NCBI GenBank assembly: GCA_001777055.1
Contig: MFCX01000002.1
Span: 15,806-40,346, forward strand
Reading direction: 5' to 3'
Source: Candidatus Daviesbacteria bacterium RIFCSPHIGHO2_02_FULL_39_12
GTDB taxonomy: Bacteria; Patescibacteriota; Microgenomatia; Daviesbacterales; UBA10151
Length of the DNA: 24,541 nucleotides
The notes below the pieces were generated by a model. It searched no databases. It was not told the DNA's origin and saw nothing but the letters and a program-made list of their open reading frames with translations. The position numbers and the translations under genes were made by a program. Each line of letters opens with the position of its first letter. Positions within the stretch are counted from its first letter, which is position 1. Positions 6,724 through 14,096 of this stretch are shown here, piece by piece.

Positions 6724-7356
6724 AAATTTGAAGCTTTGTAAAATCTTTTCTCCCTCGTTTCCTATAATCCTAAGTAGATAAATCTTTTTATCTCCAGCTA
6801 AATACAGAAATTTAGGAGAACCGGGCTGATAAGAGACTACCCCGTATTTGGTAGTTTGCCCAGAGACAGTAGAGACGTTTTCCGGCCTGATATGTCCTTT
6901 ATCCGGTTCGGCAAATACTCCCCAAATAAAAGGATAAAACCAATATTTCTCAAACCACTGCGGGCTGCTTAACTCCTGCGGATTATCAAAAACCCAAACA
7001 GAAAGAGGCGCCGAATCAAAGGAGCCGTCTTTACCTAAAACTGTCACCGCACCCAAAACCTGAGCCGGTTCATATATAACATAGCCTTTGAAATTTTTTC
7101 TAAAATTTCCATTACCTCTTTTGTTAAACTCTTCTTCTGAATCATCTTTAACTGTTAAATCTTTTGCATACTTAAATGAAAATCCCAAAGACTCATTTGA
7201 ATAATTATTAAACTCGGAAACATCGGGGACAATCGGGGAATTAGGGAAATTAGGGGGAGGAGATTTAGAAAAAGAGGCTGTTAATCGGTAAACCCCGAAA
7301 GCTACAAGTATTAAAACTGCAATAATCAAAAAGAGACGGGCAAAACCTCTTTGCAT
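6715..7356 (-). CDS. Hypothetical membrane-anchored extracytoplasmic protein
   Basis: I do not recognise a specific family. The 213-residue protein has a short basic N-terminus, one hydrophobic helix (about 7-28), a Pro/Asn-rich linker (SPPPNFPNSPIVPD) and a globular domain in which an N-terminal pattern NESLGFSFKYAKDLTV resembles the common bacterial NYSFTYP-type envelope domain (PsbP-like). The linker is encoded by the complement of a G-tract repeat at 7225-7260. The ATG at 7356 has TATGAT with exactly six bases between, and TTGTAT 17 bases further up, so the mRNA is probably leaderless. The stop overlaps the convergent 3D gene. Confidence 0.82.
   Translation of the reverse strand: MQRGFARLFLIIAVLILVAFGVYRLTASFSKSPPPNFPNSPIVPDVSEFNNYSNESLGFSFKYAKDLTVKDDSEEEFNKRGNGNFRKNFKGYVIYEPAQVLGAVTVLGKDGSFDSAPLSVWVFDNPQELSSPQWFEKYWFYPFIWGVFAEPDKGHIRPENVSTVSGQTTKYGVVSYQPGSPKFLYLAGDKKIYLLRIIGNEGEKILQSFKFLE
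7225..7260 (+). repeat. G-tract repeat / canonical G-quadruplex motif in an envelope-protein gene
   Basis: G-tracts start at 7225 (4 G), 7235 (4 G), 7244 (3 G) and 7253 (5 G), with loops of six, five and six bases, which satisfies the usual G3+N1-7 pattern. The last three are nine bases apart. It is on the strand opposite the coding strand and is translated as the Pro/Asn linker after the membrane helix. Confidence 0.65.
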
Positions 7357-7362
7357 AATCTA

Positions 7363-7391
7363 ATCATAAATTAGTTATTGCAAAAATACAA
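7363..7391 (-). promoter_or_regulatory. Leaderless promoter of the gene at 6715-7356
   Basis: Read on the minus strand: TTGTAT (7391-7386), 17 bases, TATGAT (7368-7363), six bases, ATG at 7356. It faces the promoter of the SurA-like gene, and the two overlap. Confidence 0.65.
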
Positions 7392-7407
7392 TTCGTTCTG
7401 TTATCAT
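7378..7407 (+). promoter_or_regulatory. Leaderless promoter of the SurA-like gene
   Basis: TTGCAA at 7378-7383, 18 bases, TATCAT at 7402-7407 with a TGn extension (TGT), then six bases to the ATG at 7414. The TTG of the -35 box is in frame with the gene and could be mistaken for a start codon. Confidence 0.65.
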
Positions 7408-7413
7408 CGGCAA

Positions 7414-8088
7414 ATGGCAGAAAAAGTTAAAAGCACAAAGTTAAAAGTGAAAAGTGAAAATAAAATTCCTGGCGGGCAATTAAATAATTTTTTAAATAAC
7501 TTTCCAGATAAACTAATCGGTTTGAAATCCTCCAAAAAGTTTTATTTGGCGCTTTTGGCTATTAGTATTTTACTTTTAGTGATTTATAAAAAATCCTGGT
7601 TCGTGGCTGCTACAATCAATGGCCTGCCTATTACTAATTTTGAGCTGCAAATAAAATTACATCAGCAATCCAAAACTCAAATCTTAAATCAACTGATAAA
7701 TGAAAAGATTGTTTTAAATGAAGCAGGCAAAATTGGAGCTGTTCCATCCCAATCGGAAATTGATCAAAAAATTGCCGAAGTTGAAAAAAATGTGGGAGGC
7801 AAGGATGTTTTGGATTCCCTGCTAACTCAGCAAGGTCAAACCAGGATCACTTTAAGAGATCAAATCAGAGTTCAGTTGGCTATTACTAAGCTCTATGATA
7901 AAGATGCTACCGTATCCGCAGAAGAAGTTTCCAAATTTATAGAAGAGAATAAGCAGGTCCTGCGGGCTACAGATTCTGCTTCCCAACAGAAAGAAGCGCT
8001 TGATACTCTAAAGCAACAAAAACTGTCACAAATTTTTTCCCAGAAATTCCAGGAGCTTCGCCAAAAAGCCAACATCCAAATATTTTAG
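7414..8088 (+). CDS. Membrane-anchored SurA N-terminal domain-like protein (no PPIase domain)
   Basis: The 224-residue protein has a basic N-terminus, one hydrophobic helix (about 43-58) and an extracytoplasmic all-helical SurA/PrsA-type chaperone domain. The signature is ATINGLPITNFELQIKL followed by QILNQLINEKIVLNEAGKIG and the helix SQSEIDQKIAEVEKN, as in SurA_N and parvulin foldases. The rotamase (parvulin) domain that usually follows is absent, so it can be a holding chaperone but not a prolyl isomerase of that kind. The start at ATG 7414 is chosen because of the -10 box six bases upstream; the in-frame TTG at 7378 belongs to the -35 box. Residues 4-17 (KVKSTKLKVKSENK) are encoded by a 7-bp tandem repeat. 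FemX follows 12 bases later but has its own promoter. Confidence 0.88.
   Translation: MAEKVKSTKLKVKSENKIPGGQLNNFLNNFPDKLIGLKSSKKFYLALLAISILLLVIYKKSWFVAATINGLPITNFELQIKLHQQSKTQILNQLINEKIVLNEAGKIGAVPSQSEIDQKIAEVEKNVGGKDVLDSLLTQQGQTRITLRDQIRVQLAITKLYDKDATVSAEEVSKFIEENKQVLRATDSASQQKEALDTLKQQKLSQIFSQKFQELRQKANIQIF
7423..7464 (+). repeat. Six-unit 7-bp repeat at the 5' end of the SurA-like gene
   Basis: Units AAAGTTA, AAAGCAC, AAAGTTA, AAAGTGA, AAAGTGA, AAATAAA are contiguous. Because 7 is not a multiple of 3, the reading phase rotates through the array and gives the Lys/Ser/Val-rich cytoplasmic tail. Confidence 0.7.
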
Positions 8089-8094
8089 TATAAT
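8089..8094 (+). promoter_or_regulatory. -10 box for femX (leaderless)
   Basis: A perfect TATAAT with exactly six bases to the ATG at 8101. It overlaps the end of the upstream gene (stop at 8086-8088 lies just before it). No good -35 box is visible. Confidence 0.65.
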
Positions 8095-8100
8095 GGTCGG

Positions 8101-9246
8101 ATGGATCTTCGACCAATTTCAGACAACCAAAAAGCTCAATACAACAACTTAGTTACCCATGTGATACAGTCCTGGGAATGGGGGGAATTCAGGAAAAAAA
8201 TGGGACTTACTGTTCTAAGATATGGCATATATAGAAATGGAAAATTATCTGCAGCTTTCCAGTTAACATTACACAAAATCCCTTTGACTAAAAAATGTGT
8301 CGGATATTTGCCCAAAGGTCCTTACCCGGACAAAGATTTAGCAGATGCTTTAACAAAAATCGCCAAGGAACAGAATTGCGCTTTTATAAAGGTGGAACCT
8401 AATGTCATTGCGAGGAATGAAATGACGAAACCCGCTTCGCCCGTCTTTGACGAGGCTACGCGAAGCGAGCGAGGCGAGCAATCTAGTCCAGAAGTAGACC
8501 TGAGCAAGATTACCTGTCTGCCGGCAAGGCAGGCCGCGCTCCCGCTAATCGCTCGCAATGACAGATTAGTAGTTAAAAACTTCCATCCTTCCCTTAGACC
8601 GCTTTTTACTAAATACAATTTCGTTTTGGATTTAACAAAATCCGAAGAAGAGCTTTTGAAAAATATGCATTCCAAAACCAGATATAACATTAAAGTCGCC
8701 CAAAAACACAGAGTCCAAGTAAAAGAGACTACTGATTATAAAGATCTTGAGACTTACTTAAAACTTTACTTTGAAACCACCAAAAGACAGGGTTATCATG
8801 GCCATAATGAGCAGTACCACCAAAAGGTGTGGGAAACGCTTAAAGATGCGGGCATGGCTCGTCTATTAATTGCTACTTATAAAAACACACCTATTACCGC
8901 CTGGATGTTATTTAAATTCAAAAATACACTTTACTATCCTTATGGAGGCTCCACTCAAGAGCATAAAGAAGTGATGAGCAATAACTTAATTGCCTGGGAA
9001 GCAATTAGATTAGGAAGAAGATTAAAGCTTAAATATTTTGATATGTGGGGGGCTTTAGGACCAAATGCCGATCCCAAAGATCCGTGGTTTGGATTTCATA
9101 AATTTAAACAAGGATATGGAGGGAGATTAGTAGAATACATTGGTACTTATGATTTTATTTTAGACTGGCCGGTGTACTGGCTGTTTACTGCTATTGATAA
9201 GCTGACACCAGTTAAAGTCCTTCTTTTAAAACTACTTCGCCAGTAA
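8101..9246 (+). CDS. FemX/FemAB-family aminoacyltransferase with an in-frame repeat insertion
   Basis: FemAB-family proteins use aminoacyl-tRNA to add residues to the peptidoglycan precursor peptide on the inner face of the membrane. The 381-residue protein shows the tandem GNAT-like layout: QSWEWGEFRKKMG near residue 23, HSKTRYNIKVAQKHRVQV after the insertion, and in the second half LLIATYKNTPITAWMLFKF, YYPYGGSTQEHKEVMSNNLIAWEAI and FDMWGA-x-PWFGFHKFKQGYGG, all family hallmarks. Residues 102-154 have no counterpart: they are the translation of a 159-bp GC-rich palindromic element placed between two beta strands of domain 1. The reading frame is kept. The protein is probably still made, because the flanking family motifs are intact. 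The start is set by the -10 box six bases upstream. Confidence 0.92.
   Translation: MDLRPISDNQKAQYNNLVTHVIQSWEWGEFRKKMGLTVLRYGIYRNGKLSAAFQLTLHKIPLTKKCVGYLPKGPYPDKDLADALTKIAKEQNCAFIKVEPNVIARNEMTKPASPVFDEATRSERGEQSSPEVDLSKITCLPARQAALPLIARNDRLVVKNFHPSLRPLFTKYNFVLDLTKSEEELLKNMHSKTRYNIKVAQKHRVQVKETTDYKDLETYLKLYFETTKRQGYHGHNEQYHQKVWETLKDAGMARLLIATYKNTPITAWMLFKFKNTLYYPYGGSTQEHKEVMSNNLIAWEAIRLGRRLKLKYFDMWGALGPNADPKDPWFGFHKFKQGYGGRLVEYIGTYDFILDWPVYWLFTAIDKLTPVKVLLLKLLRQ
8404..8562 (+). repeat. 159-bp palindromic repeat element inserted in frame in femX
   Basis: The ends are perfect 11-bp inverted repeats, GTCATTGCGAG (8404-8414) and CTCGCAATGAC (8552-8562). The GC content is far above that of the neighbours. 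The length is 53 codons exactly, with no stop in the frame used (VIARNEMTKP...LIARND). Inside are at least two sub-elements: a CCCGCTTCGCC...GCGAGCGAGGCGAGC palindrome shared with the pepP gene, and CCTGTCTGCCGGCAAGGCAGG-type sequence at 8513-8533. The base element is of the kind known as dispersed 'ATTGCGAG...CTCGCAAT' repeats in many bacteria; nesting is my inference. Confidence 0.85.
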
Positions 9247-9346
9247 ACTCAAATGTCAAAACTCAAATGTCAAAACTCAAAACTAAATCTTAAAACTGAA
9301 AACTTTAATGGATTTATAGATTTAAGATTCAGATTTAACATTTGAG
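9247..9346. repeat. Intergenic 7-bp-period repeat with large imperfect inverted repeat
   Basis: ACTCAAATGTCAAA occurs twice in tandem (9247-9274) and the 7-base rhythm (ACTCAAA, TGTCAAA, ACTCAAA...) continues to about 9300. CTCAAATGT (9262-9270) pairs with ACATTTGAG (9338-9346), and AATCTTAAA (9286-9294) with TTTAAGATT (9321-9329), giving a two-step hairpin between femX and the methyltransferase gene. It could act as an mRNA 3' structure; there is no T-run typical of an intrinsic terminator. Confidence 0.65.
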
Positions 9347-9368
9347 ATCTAGTATTTGAGATAAGAAT

Positions 9369-9920
9369 ATGGAATCAACGTTAATTATATCCGGAGGAGT
9401 TTTGCTAGGGTGCTTAATTGCCCTATCCTGGTTCGCCGGTTCTGATGCTCCATATATTCCCACTAACATCAAGCTTATTCGGCAAGTTTTAAAATTAGCC
9501 GGGGTAAAAAAAGGTAAAAAATTTTATGAATTAGGATCTGGTGATGGAAGGGTGGTTCTCGAGGCAGCAAAGCTTGGAGCAGAGTCTACTGGCATAGAAC
9601 AATCATATTTGCGAGTTTTGTTCTCAAGACATAAGGCCAGAAGATTAAAAAAAGCTCATTTTTTTCATGGCAATATTTTTGACAAGAATGGCGACATTGG
9701 GGATGCTGATATTGTCTATATTTATCTTTTGGCAAAAGGGGTAAAAAGATTGGAAGAAAAATTACAAAAAGAATTAAAAAAAGGCAGTATTGTTATTACT
9801 CAAACTTTTCATTTTCCTAACTGGAAACCATTTACAAAGTTAGATTTTTCAAAAAAAGTGGATTTATCCAAAGATATTCAAGGAGCCGGAAATTTTCAAT
9901 TTTATAAAGTCAGGGGATAA
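9369..9920 (+). CDS. Membrane-linked class I SAM-dependent methyltransferase (FAM173-like)
   Basis: The 183-residue protein starts with one hydrophobic helix (about 5-23) followed by a Rossmann-type methyltransferase. Motif I is YELGSGDGRVV (residues 53-63), the acidic residue that binds the ribose is E77 in STGIEQSYL, and a DADIVYIYLL strand carries motif IV. The layout (TM helix, then ELGSGDGRVV, then YIYL and a late TQTFHFPNWKPF strand) resembles FAM173/ATPSCKMT-type protein lysine methyltransferases, although the substrate here is unknown. A weak TAGTAT is present 13 bases before the ATG; no SD is visible. The 3' end overlaps the convergent pepP gene by 11 bp. Confidence 0.85.
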   Translation: MESTLIISGGVLLGCLIALSWFAGSDAPYIPTNIKLIRQVLKLAGVKKGKKFYELGSGDGRVVLEAAKLGAESTGIEQSYLRVLFSRHKARRLKKAHFFHGNIFDKNGDIGDADIVYIYLLAKGVKRLEEKLQKELKKGSIVITQTFHFPNWKPFTKLDFSKKVDLSKDIQGAGNFQFYKVRG

Positions 9921-11049
9921 TTAATAATTTCTTTGACGAATTAGTTAATTGGCTGAGTCCTTTTTTTCCGTAAACATATAAATCCTCTATTCTTACCCCG
10001 CCCGCTTCGCCAAAGCGCGAGCGAGGCGAGCCAAAATCCGGAATATATATCCCAGGCTCGATAGAAAAAACCATCCCCAGCTTTAATTGGTCTTTACTTT
10101 TAGGTGATAAACTTGGGCGTTCATGCACCTCCAAACCTATTCCATGTCCCAAAGAATGAGGTATAGTAGGAAACCCCTTTGAGATAATCTCTTCCCTGGC
10201 TATTTTATCTATTTCTGATGCTTTTACTGCCTCGCCTGATTTAATCTTTGAATTAGCAAAACTTACAGCTCTTTTTTGCGCCTCTAATACAGTTTCGTAA
10301 ATCTCTTTTTGCTTATTACTAGGTTTTCCAAAAAATACAGTCCTAGTCATATCAGAACAGTAGTTTTCAAATTTTACACCAAGATCAAGAAGGATGATTA
10401 GTCCTTCTTGTCCTGAACTCGATTCAGAACCCAAAATATCATTGCCTGTATGATGATGCGGAATAGAAGAGTTTTTACCAAACGCCACAATCGATGGAAA
10501 TGAAATTTGGGCTCCCTGATCTTTGATAAACTTTTCTATTTCCCATGCTAAACTTTTTTCAGATATACCAACCTTAATTTTTTTAAGGATATGCTCAAAA
10601 GCTTGATCTCCCAACTGGCATGCCTTTTTTATCTTAGTAATTTCTTCTGTTGATTTAATAGAACGATGCGTATGCAGACTAATTGATTTTAATTTCTTAA
10701 AGTGTTTTTTAAAAAACTTATGTTCTAAAACTGTCAAGTCATCTTCTTCTACTGCTAAAACATTAATTCTATTTTTTAAGCTTTTTAACAAACTCTCCAG
10801 TTTATTTTCATGGTTTCTTTCAAAAAGATTAAAATGAACAACTTGTCTTTTTATTGCTTCGGAATACCTACCGTCAGTAATAATATATTGAAAATCCTTG
10901 CCTATTAATAAATATGCCTCCCGTTCTTCTCCGGAGAAATTAGCATATCCTGTCAAAAAAGTAATATTCGAAATAGAGCTGATTAAAACTCCATCCAATT
11001 TTTCCTTTAAAAGTTTTTTCCTTAATTCTTTAATTCTTTTGTTAAACAT
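9910..11049 (-). CDS. pepP: Xaa-Pro aminopeptidase (M24 family) with a repeat-encoded insertion
   Basis: A cytoplasmic di-metal aminopeptidase that removes the residue before proline. The 379-residue protein has a creatinase N-terminal domain (about 1-130) and a pita-bread catalytic domain with all five metal ligands: D222, D233, H302 (SLGHGIGLEVHE), E331 (FSIEPGIY) and E355 (GVRIED). The family normally runs straight from IPxFG to GVRIED; here ten extra residues (SPRSRFGEAG, 341-350) are inserted, encoded by a 31-bp GC-rich palindrome also found inside femX. The gene is the last of three on this strand, 29 bp after the helicase-nuclease, so it is probably in the same operon. Confidence 0.94.
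   Translation of the reverse strand: MFNKRIKELRKKLLKEKLDGVLISSISNITFLTGYANFSGEEREAYLLIGKDFQYIITDGRYSEAIKRQVVHFNLFERNHENKLESLLKSLKNRINVLAVEEDDLTVLEHKFFKKHFKKLKSISLHTHRSIKSTEEITKIKKACQLGDQAFEHILKKIKVGISEKSLAWEIEKFIKDQGAQISFPSIVAFGKNSSIPHHHTGNDILGSESSSGQEGLIILLDLGVKFENYCSDMTRTVFFGKPSNKQKEIYETVLEAQKRAVSFANSKIKSGEAVKASEIDKIAREEIISKGFPTIPHSLGHGIGLEVHERPSLSPKSKDQLKLGMVFSIEPGIYIPDFGSPRSRFGEAGGVRIEDLYVYGKKGLSQLTNSSKKLLIIP
10001..10031. repeat. 31-bp GC-rich palindromic repeat in pepP
   Basis: The plus strand reads CCCGCTTCGCC, AAA, GCGCGAGCGAGGCGAGC. The outer words CCCGCTTCGCC and GCGAGCGAGGCGAGC also occur inside the femX element (from 8431 to 8480). It is translated in frame, on the opposite strand relative to the femX copy. 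Confidence 0.8.
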
Positions 11050-11078
11050 TCGAAATACTTAAAGCTCTAAAAATATAT

Positions 11079-14000
11079 TTAGGCGGGTAAATTAAAGACC
11101 ATTTCTTTTAATCTACAGTCTTCACAATTGTCATCTCCGCATTTTTGTTCCCAAAAAGTTAAATTTATTATTTGGCTGCCTACAGATTTTATAACACTTT
11201 CGAGTTCTCTTACATCCTCTTCGGTAATGCTAAAAATTTCACTTTTAAAATCTCCCTTTCCGTTAGGTTCTACAAAATCGATTGCTCCTTCCCGCATTTT
11301 AAAAAGTCCTTCCTTGTATCTATCCAGTAAAACTCTATAAAAAACTAATTGTCTTTTATAGTTATATTTACTGTCTGCTCTTGTTCCGTCAATTTGAGAT
11401 CTTGATTTTATCTTTCCAGTTTTAAAATCATGAACCCGTACTGATCCCGTCTTAGATAACTGTTCTATCATATCTAATCTTCCGTTTAGAATTATCCCTT
11501 CTGACAATTTAACCCCTTTTATATTCATTTCGCTTTGTATATTCTCCGTCCAAGTCGGTATAATTTTTTCGTAAAACAGTTTTAAGGCTCTCTCTCCTTT
11601 TTTAAGTAACTCTATTCTATCTTCATCTGAAATTGCTTCCTTCTCTAAAAGCTCTCTGAATTTATCAATTAAATACTGTTCATTTAATGATTTAGTCCTT
11701 CTGAATTTTATAAAAGAATCCAGCGTGGCGTGTATTGCAGTCCCAAGAATTAAACTCTTATTTTTAACATCGGGTAAGGATATTAAGTTTCTAAAGAAAT
11801 ATTTCCAGGGACAAGTCAAAAAATTACCCAGACCTGTAACTGATAATCCTTTTTCATAGAATAATTGTTTTAAGTATTCCTTATTTTTAGGATCCAATTT
11901 AGCAGATGCCGTTAAATCAAAAATTTGAGCTTTATCAAAACTCTTCTCGAATTTTGATGTATCAATAATTTCCGTAAATTCAGATTCTATTTCCTCTATA
12001 AATTGGCTTGGTAATTGCTCTTTTCCATCTATTCCAAATTTTGAGAAAGTTAATGTTATTCCTCTCTTTGCCCTAGTCATTGCTACATAAAAAAGTCTTC
12101 TTTCGTCTTCAATTTCTTCAAAAGAGATTTCTGCTTTTACGTCGGCTCCTAAATACTTCCAGGGAAGCTTAATCTTTGCGCCTCTCTTTCTTGAATTCCC
12201 CCATCTTCCGTCAAAACAATTAATTATGTAAACCCATTCAAACTCTAATCCTTTTGATTTATGAACCGTAAGAAGTCTTATTCCTTCTTCTCTTGAATGT
12301 TCAATCTTAGTTCGTAAAGCCACTTTATGTTTTTCAACAATCTGTAAAAGATTTATAAATTCTATTAGATTAAATTTAGGATTTTTATAAAGTCTCAATT
12401 TTATCTCATCAAAAAGACCATTCAATCTATTCAGTAATTGATATCTATCAGATGATTTTAAAATAAATTCTTTAAAACCTGATTCATTTACCACTTTTAT
12501 AAACAGATTATCGAAAGGGACATTATCATTTTCACATATCCAATTTTTGTACTTTGAATAAAGAGAAGACAAGACTACCGCTTGTTTTAAATCCAATTCT
12601 TTAATTATCCGCTTATTAATTTTTTCTATTACTTTAGAGAATGCCTTTTTTTGCTTTTTAGAATTACCGATAAGTTTATAAACATCAAATGGATCTATCT
12701 TTAAAAAATTAACATGCAGCATTTTAATCAGTAAAGATTCATCCATGGGATTTGCAATTGATTGAAAAATTAAAATTAGTTTCTGAATCTCTAAATCATT
12801 TAATATATTCTGGTCTGATTGAATAATAAATTTGATGCCTAATCTATTTAAACTTCGCGCCAAAGGTATTAAATCCGAATTTCGTCTCGCCAAAACTGCA
12901 ATTTCAGATGGATTGAATCCTTTTGTAATTTTTTCTTTAATATCCGATGCTATGTATTCATATTCCGAATCATAACTTGAAACTGCTGCCAATTTTATTT
13001 TTTGAGCTTTAGTATCACAATTAGCTCTTAACTTTTTTTGCGGTAATATATTTGCGCTGATATTCTTCGCGATTAAACTGCCTGCTGCGTTAAGAATCAA
13101 TTGATGCGATCTGTAGTTTTCCTGTAAATTTATCAATTTTACCGATGGGTAAATTTTCCTAAAATAAAGAAAATTTTCCAAAGAAGCTCCCTGAAACCTA
13201 TAGATTGCCTGTTTTTCGTCACCTACCACAAATATATTCGGATTTTTATAAAAGCTCAGGATTAACTCCATTAATCTATTCTGCGCAGCATTTGTATCCT
13301 GATGCTCATCTATTAAAATATATTGATATTTTTCCTGCAACCTTAAAAGTAAAGATTTGTTTAATTCCAAAGCCTTAATAACTTCAAGCAGCATATCATT
13401 AAAGTCGTATTTTTTTTCTTCGGCCAAAATCTTTTGATAAGAGTCAAAAATTGAGAAAAATTCTTCAACTTTTTCAATATCCTTTTTTAGATCTGCATAT
13501 TTTCCTTTCATTTCTCCTTTATATTTACCTTTTTCGTAATATATATCTTCTATCTCTTCAAAATCTTTTTTCTGTTTATTAATTGAGTCTTTTAGCTTTT
13601 CCGGGGTTACTCCTTCCTTTTTCAAATCATTAATAGCCCCCAAAATATCTTTTAAGTAGTAGACGGGGTCTCCAAAAGGACGTAAAAGTTTTAAATCTAA
13701 TTGATTGATTATTTTTTCAATTAATTCAATTTGCTCGGTTTCAGTAATATTTTCAGACGATAAGAGTAAGGGAAACTCATCCGGGTAATTCTTAATAACA
13801 CCGTTTGAAAAAGAATGAAAAGTCACTACCTCAACTCTAAAGGCCGGTGTTCCTATAATTTCTGAAAGTCTACTTCTCATTTCAAAACTTGCGGACTCGG
13901 AAAATGTCAAAGCCAAAATATTTTCAGGATTAACTTGGGAATTTAGCAATATATTCACAATCCTAAGAGTAAGCACCTCCGTTTTTCCTGTTCCAGGACC

Positions 14001-14096
14001 TGCGATTACCATAATCGGCCCTTCAATTTCATCAACAGCCAATTTTTGCGCAGAGTTTAAATTTTTGTAAGCCTTTTTAAATTCATTTGTTGTCAT
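11079..14096 (-). CDS. UvrD-type helicase fused to Fe-S PD-(D/E)XK nuclease (AddAB/RecB-like)
   Basis: A 1005-residue helicase-nuclease of the recombinational DNA-break-processing type. N-terminal SF1 motifs: Walker A AGPGTGKT (32-39), IDEHQD (about 261), NYRSH, VHKSKGLEF and AMTRAKRG. The C-terminal nuclease (from about residue 755) has the RecB pattern: GTAIHATLDSF, then VHDFKTGK, then QLVFYRVLL. Four cysteines fit an Fe-S cluster as in AddB: one in TCPWKYFF (about 761) and three at the C-terminus in a C-x4-C-x2-C array (986, 991, 994). The ATG at 14096 (MTTNEFKKAYKNLN) is chosen because it begins the conserved part; longer in-frame N-termini run into the previous gene. It overlaps the DUF2130 gene by 14 bp, so the two are translationally linked. 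Confidence 0.93.
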   Translation of the reverse strand: MTTNEFKKAYKNLNSAQKLAVDEIEGPIMVIAGPGTGKTEVLTLRIVNILLNSQVNPENILALTFSESASFEMRSRLSEIIGTPAFRVEVVTFHSFSNGVIKNYPDEFPLLLSSENITETEQIELIEKIINQLDLKLLRPFGDPVYYLKDILGAINDLKKEGVTPEKLKDSINKQKKDFEEIEDIYYEKGKYKGEMKGKYADLKKDIEKVEEFFSIFDSYQKILAEEKKYDFNDMLLEVIKALELNKSLLLRLQEKYQYILIDEHQDTNAAQNRLMELILSFYKNPNIFVVGDEKQAIYRFQGASLENFLYFRKIYPSVKLINLQENYRSHQLILNAAGSLIAKNISANILPQKKLRANCDTKAQKIKLAAVSSYDSEYEYIASDIKEKITKGFNPSEIAVLARRNSDLIPLARSLNRLGIKFIIQSDQNILNDLEIQKLILIFQSIANPMDESLLIKMLHVNFLKIDPFDVYKLIGNSKKQKKAFSKVIEKINKRIIKELDLKQAVVLSSLYSKYKNWICENDNVPFDNLFIKVVNESGFKEFILKSSDRYQLLNRLNGLFDEIKLRLYKNPKFNLIEFINLLQIVEKHKVALRTKIEHSREEGIRLLTVHKSKGLEFEWVYIINCFDGRWGNSRKRGAKIKLPWKYLGADVKAEISFEEIEDERRLFYVAMTRAKRGITLTFSKFGIDGKEQLPSQFIEEIESEFTEIIDTSKFEKSFDKAQIFDLTASAKLDPKNKEYLKQLFYEKGLSVTGLGNFLTCPWKYFFRNLISLPDVKNKSLILGTAIHATLDSFIKFRRTKSLNEQYLIDKFRELLEKEAISDEDRIELLKKGERALKLFYEKIIPTWTENIQSEMNIKGVKLSEGIILNGRLDMIEQLSKTGSVRVHDFKTGKIKSRSQIDGTRADSKYNYKRQLVFYRVLLDRYKEGLFKMREGAIDFVEPNGKGDFKSEIFSITEEDVRELESVIKSVGSQIINLTFWEQKCGDDNCEDCRLKEMVFNLPA

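Noticed and set aside
8322..8690. Long minus-strand frame across the femX insertion
   Set aside because: It arises from the GC-rich palindrome being open in several frames; the plus-strand frame has the FemX motifs.
9247..9300. CRISPR-like tandem repeat
   Set aside because: Repeat units are 7-14 bases with no spacers of 25-40 bases and no cas genes nearby.
13500..13560. Repeat-like Lys/Gly-rich stretch in the helicase-nuclease (KGKYKGEMKGKY)
   Set aside because: The DNA has no regular unit; similar basic stretches occur in this helicase class, so it is probably protein-level.
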